A stretch of 15,095 nt of DNA from Patescibacteria group bacterium (GTDB taxonomy: Bacteria > Patescibacteriota > Minisyncoccia > Phycocordibacterales > UBA2100). The notes under the pieces were generated by a model that saw nothing but the letters and a program-made list of their open reading frames with translations, did no database searches and was not told the DNA's origin. Of the stretch, positions 6,930-12,388 are shown piece by piece (within the stretch, counting starts at the first letter, position 1; every line of letters begins with the position of its first letter). A program made the position numbers and the translations under genes. The stretch is taken from NCBI GenBank assembly GCA_015489565.1, contig WFZM01000011.1, positions 1 through 15,095 on the forward strand, in the 5' to 3' direction.

Positions 6930-7256
6930 ATGTTAATTAAATTTTTACTAAATGTGCTGCTAATATTTACGGCGCCATATTTTATCTCCGGGGTTACTGT
7001 TGAGAATCTATATATTGCCAGCATAGTGGCAATTCTTTGGGCATTACTCAATCTAACTTTAAAGCCTATTTTGAGCATTTTAACACTCCCCATACAGATT
7101 ATCACTCTTGGGCTCTTTAGTCTCTTGATAAATGCCTTAATAGTTCTTTTCATATCCAGCTTTGTCCAGGGCTTTAATGTAGACGGCTTTCTCGCTGCGT
7201 TTACTTTGTCCCTTTTGTTATCTTTGGTAAACACAGTAGTTAACATGATTGACTAA
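6930..7256 (+). CDS. Small four-helix membrane protein, Phage_holin_4_2 (YvlD) family
   Basis: A very hydrophobic protein of 108 residues with about four transmembrane helices, roughly at residues 2-20, 27-46, 51-75 and 84-106. The central pattern LNLTLKPILSILTLPIQIITLGLFSLLINAL is split here for reference as LNLTLKPILSILTLP followed by ITLGLFSLLINALIVL. It is the hallmark of Pfam family PF04020, called superfamily IV holin or YvlD-like. Despite the name, these proteins are widespread in bacterial chromosomes and a lysis role is not shown; a link to envelope stress is known only for some members. There are no phage genes nearby. Its stop lies 2 bases before the obg start, so both are probably on one transcript. 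Confidence 0.85.
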   Translation: MLIKFLLNVLLIFTAPYFISGVTVENLYIASIVAILWALLNLTLKPILSILTLPIQIITLGLFSLLINALIVLFISSFVQGFNVDGFLAAFTLSLLLSLVNTVVNMID

Positions 7257-7258
7257 AT

Positions 7259-8224
7259 ATGAAACTGGTAGATGAGTTAAAACTAAAAGTTTGTTCAGGC
7301 AAAGGTGGTGACGGCATAGTTTCATGGTTACACCTAAAATACATGCCCAAAGGGGGTCCGGCCGGAGGTGACGGTGGAAAAGGTGGCAATGTATATCTTG
7401 AGGCGGTAAAAGATATAGAGGCATTAAGAAGATACGCTGGCATCAGGGAGCTTAAGGCGCAAGACGGCAAGCCTGGGCAAAGTAAGAACAAAAAAGGTCT
7501 AAATGGTGAGGACCTGACCATTTATCTTCCTGCAGGTTCCGTCATAAAATATGACGGAAAAACCATTGACCTTAAAGAGGTTGGGGAAAGAGTCAAAATT
7601 CTTGACGGTGGAAGAGGGGGGTACGGTAATACCCATTTTAAAAGCTCAAGAAATGTAAGACCTAAAGAGAGCACTCCCGGACAAGCCGCTCGCTGCGTAG
7701 AGCTTCACATTGACTTGCAAGTTATAGCGGACATAGGTCTTTTAGGTATGCCTAACGCGGGAAAATCCAGCTTGCTAAATACCTTGAGCAATTCACGTTC
7801 TAAAGTGGGCGATTACCCTTTCACAACAGTAGAGCCCAAGCTGGGAGTTTTTGACAGCATTGTCTTGGCCGACATACCGGGTTTGATAAAAGGTGCGGCC
7901 GAGGGAAAGGGTCTAGGGATAAAGTTTCTAAAACACCTCCGCAGAACAGGTGCTCTTCTGCATCTTATCTCAGTAGAAAATGAAGACCCGTGCAGAGCGT
8001 ACTCTGTAATCCGAGATGAATTAGCTAATTTTGATAAAGAATTACTTAAAAAAACTGAAATCATAGTACTAACTAAGACGGATTTAGCTCAGCAATCCGA
8101 TATTGATAAAAAAGTGCGGGATTTGAAAGATTGTACAGGTAAAGAGGTATTAGAACTATCTTTAAATAAGCCAAAAAGCCTTGAGAATTTGAAAAGGTAT
8201 TTGAGGTCTCTAAAACTAAGTTAG
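7259..8224 (+). CDS. obg: Obg family GTPase, short form
   Basis: Obg is an essential GTPase that acts in assembly of the large ribosomal subunit. The protein has 321 residues. The glycine-rich Obg fold occupies residues 1-157, with repeats such as GKGGDG, GGPAGGDGGKGGN and LDGGRGGYGN. The G domain follows: G1 GMPNAGKSS (163-171), switch I DYPFTT (185-190), G3 DIPG (205-208), then the GAAEGKGLGIKFLKHLRRT segment specific to Obg. G4 reads TKTD (272-275) instead of NKxD, a tolerated variant. G5 is poorly conserved (LSLNKP). It ends soon after the G domain and lacks the C-terminal OCT domain of longer homologues (B. subtilis about 428 residues). It follows the holin-like gene by 2 bases without a Shine-Dalgarno, so translation is likely coupled. 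Confidence 0.95.
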   Translation: MKLVDELKLKVCSGKGGDGIVSWLHLKYMPKGGPAGGDGGKGGNVYLEAVKDIEALRRYAGIRELKAQDGKPGQSKNKKGLNGEDLTIYLPAGSVIKYDGKTIDLKEVGERVKILDGGRGGYGNTHFKSSRNVRPKESTPGQAARCVELHIDLQVIADIGLLGMPNAGKSSLLNTLSNSRSKVGDYPFTTVEPKLGVFDSIVLADIPGLIKGAAEGKGLGIKFLKHLRRTGALLHLISVENEDPCRAYSVIRDELANFDKELLKKTEIIVLTKTDLAQQSDIDKKVRDLKDCTGKEVLELSLNKPKSLENLKRYLRSLKLS

Positions 8225-8388
8225 GATCTTATTATTGTAGTGTCTGCCAAAAGCTAAAAACTTGTACATAGCTGATGCGCGTATGACCACAACATCTATT
8301 TAGGATTCGTACAAGCTTGAGCGATTTGTCTGTGCTCTTTGCTAGTTAATATTTTCAGTAGCTGGGGAGAAGCCGGGAAATAGCTTAT

Positions 8389-8397
8389 TGTGTATAA
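8389..8397 (-). promoter_or_regulatory. DnaA-box consensus match (TTATACACA)
   Basis: TGTGTATAA on the + strand is the reverse complement of TTATACACA, which fits the TTATNCACA consensus. It overlaps a TATAAT box at 8393-8398, so bound DnaA could block a promoter there. The overlap also means part of the match may be explained by the -10 box. Confidence 0.4.
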
Positions 8398-8450
8398 TTC
8401 CATAGCTGCCGCTAACTCGTGTTGACGTGATTTTTATATTTAATCAAGTT

Positions 8451-8483
8451 AAAGTAGCTGTATTGAGCTGTCAGCTACTTTTT
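8451..8483 (+). terminator. Intrinsic terminator downstream of obg
   Basis: AAAGTAGCTG (8451-8460) pairs with CAGCTACTTT (8472-8481) over 10 bp around an 11-base loop, and the T-run reaches 8483. It lies about 230 bases after the obg stop. It may end the obg transcript or a short RNA starting at the TATAAT at 8393-8398, which would be about 80 bases long. Confidence 0.7.
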
Positions 8484-8764
8484 AAGACTAATTGTCTCAA
8501 ATTTTTCCATCGCTAGTGTGACGCAGTAATTAAGATTTGAAATAAAATCTTTCTCTTCAGTATTTTCAAAGCCGGCTTTTACGAATACACTACAGAAGCT
8601 TAGAGATATGGAAATGAAGATTTGGGAAATTATTTTAAAATGTCCATTGCGTACTCTAATTCTTTGCTCTGTATGCTTAACGCTTGAGATATTAAAATCA
8701 ATATATTCTATATTTTGCGTGCTTTTGCAACTAATTTTTAAAGCTTATCTCGCCTGACAGTGAT

Positions 8765-8773
8765 TTATCCACA
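8765..8773 (+). promoter_or_regulatory. DnaA-box consensus match (TTATCCACA)
   Basis: A perfect high-affinity DnaA box just after an AT-rich tract and about 45-50 bases before the predicted transcript start of the HTH gene (-35 TTGCAG at 8783-8788, -10 TAGAAT at 8805-8810, spacing 16). It could act as an operator or be part of a larger DnaA-binding region with the site at 8389. Confidence 0.45.
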
Positions 8774-8837
8774 TTACTCGTATTGCAGAGTTATGCTAAT
8801 AATGCTAGAATTATCGAGACATAAATTGCATTACTTT

Positions 8838-10046
8838 ATGAACAATAATTTTTTAGCAGTATCTACAGCTTCTCGCTATAGCAACTACCACTCTGACTAT
8901 TTGACGCAGATGTGCCGAAAAGGCTTGCTGACTTGCAGGCAAATTTCCAAGGTTTGGTTTATATCTTTAGGGTCTCTGGAAAACTATCTGAAGCGGCAGA
9001 AGAAGCAAGCCAAATTAAGTAAATACGAGATTGAAAGGGAGCTTGTGCAGCTAAACGAAAACTTATCCGGTGAGAGCTCTTTCTTTATAGCAGATAAAAA
9101 CTATGTAGACAGTGATACTGCCTCTAAAATAAGCTCGTATAATCGAGATTATCTTACACAACTTGCTCGTTCTGGCGATATTAAAGCTAAAAAGATTGGC
9201 AAAGTCTGGTTTTTTGAAGAAGAATCACTCAGAAAGCATATGCAGCGTCAAAAAAGATCTGATCTAATAGCAGAGCAAGCAGTTAGTGTTGCAATAAGAT
9301 CAACAGAGACTTTAGCTGAGAAAAAGAAAGCTCTTTTTTCTTATGAAGCGGAGAAGCAAGAAGAATTACTACCTAATTTGACAGAGCGCGAGCAAAAAGT
9401 GCCTATAAGGGTGGCAAGGTCCGACAGTGAGCTACAGATACACAATGATTCGATAAACGAACGCGTAAGGGAGGAAATGCAGCGGTCCATTGCGTTAAAA
9501 TCGGATGCTTTTGGGGCAGATGCGAAAGAGCGTCCTGATAAAAACAGTATACTCTCAAGCCTTGGTGGGGAAACTGGAAGAGCGTCATCTAAATCACCCA
9601 CTTCAGTCTCCTCCAAAAAAGGGCTGCTTACAGAGCAAAGTTCTATAAATACTAGCCTAGATAACTCATCAAGTCGAGATAATCTCATAAACAGGAAAAA
9701 AGTCAATATAAAACAGGCTAAAAGACAACAATATGGCCACAAAATAAAAAAACACGTAGTATACAGGCAGTTAGAGATAGATTTGACTGAGGAAAAGGTC
9801 CACAAAAATAGTGCATCTGTTATCGTGGTCAAAAAAACACAAGAAAGGGAATCGTTTCTAGATACGGCGGATTCTAAGTTTCCTGCCAGGAGAAAGCATA
9901 GTATAGACGCATTGTTTGTTGCTGATTTATTTTTAAGTAACCTAACTTTAATTTTTATATTTTTATCGTTATTGATACTTTTATACATAAATCTTTTGTC
10001 CTTTGGAATATTTGATCTCCCTTATAGAAGCTACAGTGCTTTCTAG
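8838..10046 (+). CDS. Tandem HTH protein with C-terminal membrane anchor
   Basis: A protein of 402 residues from ATG 8838; an open extension back to GTG 8760 contains promoter-like sequence and a DnaA box, so I do not use it. Two related excisionase/MerR-type HTH repeats are seen. Repeat 1 at about residues 4-58 contains TASRYSNYHSDYLTQMCRKG and ends in KVWF...SLENYLKRQKK. Repeat 2 at about 88-141 contains TASKISSYNRDYLTQLARSG and KIGKVWFFEEESLRKH. By my alignment they share about 22 of 53 positions. Residues about 150-355 are low in hydrophobics, rich in S, K, E and R, and probably disordered. One strong transmembrane helix lies at about 369-392, after a basic ARRKHS stretch, with a tail of about 10 residues. 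This predicts a DNA-binding domain tethered to the inner face of the membrane. The function is unknown; the gene stands alone before the gap operon. Confidence 0.8.
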   Translation: MNNNFLAVSTASRYSNYHSDYLTQMCRKGLLTCRQISKVWFISLGSLENYLKRQKKQAKLSKYEIERELVQLNENLSGESSFFIADKNYVDSDTASKISSYNRDYLTQLARSGDIKAKKIGKVWFFEEESLRKHMQRQKRSDLIAEQAVSVAIRSTETLAEKKKALFSYEAEKQEELLPNLTEREQKVPIRVARSDSELQIHNDSINERVREEMQRSIALKSDAFGADAKERPDKNSILSSLGGETGRASSKSPTSVSSKKGLLTEQSSINTSLDNSSSRDNLINRKKVNIKQAKRQQYGHKIKKHVVYRQLEIDLTEEKVHKNSASVIVVKKTQERESFLDTADSKFPARRKHSIDALFVADLFLSNLTLIFIFLSLLILLYINLLSFGIFDLPYRSYSAF

Positions 10047-10091
10047 GGAGTATCATCTAGTTCTTAGGCTGGGTAGAGAGCTGTTTTTTAC

Positions 10092-10100
10092 TTATCCACA
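10092..10100 (+). promoter_or_regulatory. DnaA-box consensus match (TTATCCACA) upstream of gap
   Basis: A perfect TTATCCACA in the 130-base gap between the HTH gene and gap, about 45 bases upstream of the predicted gap transcript start. It could make glycolytic gene expression respond to DnaA. This is inference from position and match only. Confidence 0.45.
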
Positions 10101-10126
10101 GGCAGGTGGGCTCTTCTGAGTCTTAA

Positions 10127-10135
10127 TGTTATAAT
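10127..10135 (+). promoter_or_regulatory. Predicted promoter of the gap-rpiB-rpe operon
   Basis: TGTTATAAT is a perfect extended -10 element, with no good -35 box. Initiation is expected near 10142, giving a leader of about 35 bases. AAGGA at 10154-10158 is too far (18 bases) from ATG 10177 to be a usual ribosome site. Confidence 0.55.
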
Positions 10136-10136
10136 T

Positions 10137-10164
10137 TACTTATCTAATATTATAAGGATAAGTA
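10137..10164. promoter_or_regulatory. Inverted repeat at the gap transcript start (possible operator)
   Basis: TACTTATC (10137-10144) is mirrored by GATAAGTA (10157-10164) with a 12-base spacer, spanning the predicted start site. ACTTATC also occurs at 10090-10096, overlapping the DnaA box. It could be a repressor operator, or a small hairpin at the 5' end of the mRNA. Confidence 0.4.
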
Positions 10165-10176
10165 TTTTTCATTTTT

Positions 10177-11163
10177 ATGAGCAAAAAGATTAGGGTGGCA
10201 ATAAATGGCTTTGGTCGAATCGGCCGGGCTTTTTATCGTTTGGCTTATCACAACAAGGAGCTTGATGTAGTAGCCATAAATGATTTGGGTGAGAAAGAAA
10301 ACCTGAAATACCTTCTTAAGTACGATTCAGCACAAGGTATTTTCAAAGATGCAGACAGTATAGAAGAAATTAAAATTTTACACGAAAAAGATCCAACTGT
10401 TCTGCCATGGAAAGAAATGGACATTGATGTAGTTGTAGAAAGCACCGGGGTCTTTAGAAAAAAAGAACAGGCGCGTGCTCATATATACGCAGGAGCTAAA
10501 AGAGTAGTCATCTCAGCGCCATCTGAGGATGCTCAAACTATTCTCATGGGGGTAAATACAGAGGATTTTATGAGCAGTGACATAAGCTCTAACGCTTCAT
10601 GTACTACAAATGCGCTCAATCCAGTGGTGGCGGTATTAAACGAGACGCTGGGTATAGAAAAAGCTATTTTAAATACTGTGCATAGCTATACCTCAACTCA
10701 AAGAACCGTTGATCTTGTAAACAGCAAAGACCCACGAAGAGGTCGTGCGGCAGCCGTTAACATAATACCTACCAGCACAGGCGCTGCTAAAGCCACTGCG
10801 AAAGTGCATAGTTACTTAGAAGATAAATTTGACGGCATATCTTTGCGGGTTCCTACTATCGCCGGGTCCATAATAGATTTAACCTTCGTGTCTAAAAAAG
10901 ATACATCTGTCAAAGAGGTTAATGATACACTAAAGCAAGCTTCTGAGACTGAGCGCTGGCAAGGGATATTGGCGGTTAGCGCTGAAGCTTTGGTTTCAAG
11001 TGATATAGTCGGCAGAACGGAGGCATCCATAGTAGATTTAGCCATGACCCGGGTTATAGACGGTAATTTGGTAAAAGTTCTCTCTTGGTATGACAATGAG
11101 ATGGGTTATGCCAATACCTTGCTGAGGCATGTTTTAGAAGCTGCTAAGTTTAAAAAGCAATGA
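10177..11163 (+). CDS. gap: Glyceraldehyde-3-phosphate dehydrogenase (type I)
   Basis: GAPDH oxidises glyceraldehyde 3-phosphate to 1,3-bisphosphoglycerate with NAD and phosphate, a central step of glycolysis. The protein has 328 residues, close to the usual 330-340. The Rossmann motif INGFGRIGR opens the protein; Asp36 (AINDLG) suggests NAD preference. The catalytic site SNASCTTNALNPV gives Cys142, with His169 in TVHSYTSTQ 27 residues later, the normal spacing. The phosphate-site region RRGRAAAVNIIPTSTGAAKA and the terminal SWYDNEMGYANTLLR are intact. TVHSYTSTQ differs from the usual YTNDQ, a mild variation. Its TGA stop overlaps the rpiB start as ATGA. I see no SD at a usable distance. Confidence 0.97.
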   Translation: MSKKIRVAINGFGRIGRAFYRLAYHNKELDVVAINDLGEKENLKYLLKYDSAQGIFKDADSIEEIKILHEKDPTVLPWKEMDIDVVVESTGVFRKKEQARAHIYAGAKRVVISAPSEDAQTILMGVNTEDFMSSDISSNASCTTNALNPVVAVLNETLGIEKAILNTVHSYTSTQRTVDLVNSKDPRRGRAAAVNIIPTSTGAAKATAKVHSYLEDKFDGISLRVPTIAGSIIDLTFVSKKDTSVKEVNDTLKQASETERWQGILAVSAEALVSSDIVGRTEASIVDLAMTRVIDGNLVKVLSWYDNEMGYANTLLRHVLEAAKFKKQ

Positions 11164-11618
11164 TGAAAATTTTCCTGGCCACAGATCATGCAGGTTTTGA
11201 GTATAAGGAGTATCTAAAAGCCTTCTTGCGTGAAAGGTACCCTGATTTTGAGTTGCAAGATTTTGGTGCTTACGAGTACAATAGCGAGGATGATTATCCG
11301 GACTTTATATCTCGGCTATCCCAGGAGCTCAGCTCCCTGAAAGACTCTGACACAAGAGCATTTATATTTGGCGGCTCTGGTCAGGGAGAGGCAATTGTGG
11401 CTAACAGATACAAGGGAGTGCGTGCCGCGGTTATAGCCTGTGATAACATCGACTTAGTGAGATTGGCCAGAGAGCATAATAATGCCAATGTTTTAAGCTT
11501 CGGGGCTCGTTTTATCTCTAAAGAATTCGTAAAAAAGGCAGCGTTGGTATTTCTTGGTACAGACTTTAGTTATGAGTCTCGCCATGCAAGACGTATATCT
11601 AAAATTGATAATGTATGA
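11160..11618 (+). CDS. rpiB: Ribose-5-phosphate isomerase B
   Basis: RpiB interconverts ribose 5-phosphate and ribulose 5-phosphate in the non-oxidative pentose phosphate pathway. The protein has 152 residues, the usual size. It starts KIFLATDHAGFEYK, with the conserved DHAG phosphate-binding segment. The core reads FGGSGQGEAIVANRYKGVRA, followed by REHNNANVLSFGAR. The catalytic Cys of E. coli RpiB (CGTG) is replaced by Gly here (GGSG), while Glu77 sits where the M. tuberculosis-type enzyme has its catalytic Glu (GGSGNGE). This is therefore the Glu-type enzyme and not a dead one. Start ATG 11160 overlaps the gap stop; ATG 11163 is an equally possible start one codon later. Its stop overlaps the next gene as ATGA. 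Confidence 0.93.
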   Translation: MMKIFLATDHAGFEYKEYLKAFLRERYPDFELQDFGAYEYNSEDDYPDFISRLSQELSSLKDSDTRAFIFGGSGQGEAIVANRYKGVRAAVIACDNIDLVRLAREHNNANVLSFGARFISKEFVKKAALVFLGTDFSYESRHARRISKIDNV

Positions 11619-12307
11619 ATAATTGTAAAGAGAGAGAAATCAGAATCCTACCTGCAGTACTGGAGAAAAATAGTGCTGAAGCTTGGAAGAAGATGGAAAT
11701 GTTCGATTCTATAGCGCCGGAAATACAATTGGATGTTTTGGATGGGAAATTGGTAGACAAGATATCTTATCCGTACTGCGGGCTCAGTTTAAAGGAGCGA
11801 TTTGGTTTTTTTCGCTCTCTTAAATCTTCGGAGCTGGAAATTCATTTGATGCTGGAAGAAAATATGGATTTTATTGATAGATTCCCAGCGCTACTGAATT
11901 TGGCAAAAAGAGTGGTTGTACAAATTGAATCTCGAGATGCAGAGACAGCTCTTAAAACCCTTAAAAATAGGGGTTTGCTAGTAGGCGCATCAATAATGAT
12001 GGAGACCAATCTGGAGCTTTTATCAAACTATATAGAGTTGCTGGATTATGTGCAATTTATGAGTATATCGAAAATAGGGGTACAAGGCTCTTCTTTTGAC
12101 CCAAGAGTTTTGGATAGGATTAGAGAATTTAAACAGAAATACCCGAAAATAGAGCTGGCGGCAGACGGTGGCGTGTCATCAGATAATATGCAATTTCTGC
12201 TAGAAGCTGGGGTGAGGCGACTAGCAGTGGGATCTGCAATATTTAAGACTGAAGATCCTGTAGCTACATGGAAAGATATGTCAAAAATTTTGACGGGAGA
12301 TAAATAA
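11615..12307 (+). CDS. rpe: Ribulose-phosphate 3-epimerase-like TIM-barrel protein
   Basis: This 230-residue protein resembles ribulose-phosphate 3-epimerase, which interconverts ribulose and xylulose 5-phosphate. Matching segments are IRILPAVL at the first strand, IQLDVLDGKLV (family HFDVMDG), EIHLML (family DVHLMV), SSFDPRVLDRIREF, LAADGGVSSDN and AVGSAIF. The two catalytic aspartates fit Asp40 and Asp184, and metal ligand His77 is kept. The other metal-ligand His before the first catalytic Asp is Gln38 here, and the NPGFGGQ loop is changed to ISKIGVQGS. Activity or metal use may therefore differ. Its place in the gap-rpiB operon, with an ATGA overlap, supports a pentose phosphate role. A related sugar-phosphate epimerase of the same fold remains possible. 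Confidence 0.75.
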   Translation: MNNCKEREIRILPAVLEKNSAEAWKKMEMFDSIAPEIQLDVLDGKLVDKISYPYCGLSLKERFGFFRSLKSSELEIHLMLEENMDFIDRFPALLNLAKRVVVQIESRDAETALKTLKNRGLLVGASIMMETNLELLSNYIELLDYVQFMSISKIGVQGSSFDPRVLDRIREFKQKYPKIELAADGGVSSDNMQFLLEAGVRRLAVGSAIFKTEDPVATWKDMSKILTGDK

Positions 12308-12308
12308 A

Positions 12309-12317
12309 TTATCCACA
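12309..12317 (+). promoter_or_regulatory. DnaA-box consensus match (TTATCCACA) upstream of the surface-protein gene
   Basis: A perfect TTATCCACA one base after the rpe stop and about 65-70 bases upstream of the predicted start of the surface-protein transcript. It is the third copy of the same 9-mer on the + strand in 3.6 kb, each in intergenic DNA. Confidence 0.45.
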
Positions 12318-12368
12318 ATTCCTGTTCTTTCTGCTTTAATTTTTAAAGAAATTTTAAAGTGAATAAGG

Positions 12369-12374
12369 TAAAAT
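12369..12374 (+). promoter_or_regulatory. Weak predicted promoter of the surface-protein gene
   Basis: TAAAAT lies 15 bases before the ATG; no clear -35 box is found. A GGA at 12380-12382, 6 bases from the start codon, is the closest thing to a Shine-Dalgarno. Read-through from rpe is also possible since no terminator is visible between them. Confidence 0.35.
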
Positions 12375-12388
12375 ATCTTGGAACAATT

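Larger units (their letters stand above)
8225..8759. other. Long non-coding region after obg
   Basis: At 535 bases this is the longest gene-free stretch in a compact window. It holds an inverted repeat CTTGTAC (8261-8267) / GTACAAG (8309-8315), four TAGCTG words (8269, 8359, 8403, 8455) plus one CAGCTA, a TATAAT at 8393-8398, a DnaA-box match on the minus strand at 8389-8397, a terminator hairpin at 8451-8483 and a very AT-rich tract at about 8685-8750. No tRNA, rRNA or known RNA family was recognised. Confidence 0.5.

Noticed and set aside
6930..7256. Prophage remnant suggested by the holin-like family name
   Set aside because: No other phage gene, integrase or attachment site is present; this family is common in ordinary chromosomes and the gene is coupled to obg.
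8760..8837. N-terminal extension of the HTH protein from GTG 8760
   Set aside because: The added 26 residues cover a DnaA box and promoter-like sequence, and the first HTH repeat begins right after ATG 8838.
9341..9988. 215-codon ORF on the minus strand
   Set aside because: It is antisense to the low-complexity linker of the HTH gene and mirrors its S/K/E-rich codons; its protein shows no recognisable domain.
11370..11395. RpiB inactive because the catalytic Cys is missing
   Set aside because: The GGSGQGE motif fits the Glu-type RpiB (M. tuberculosis-like), in which Glu acts as the base.
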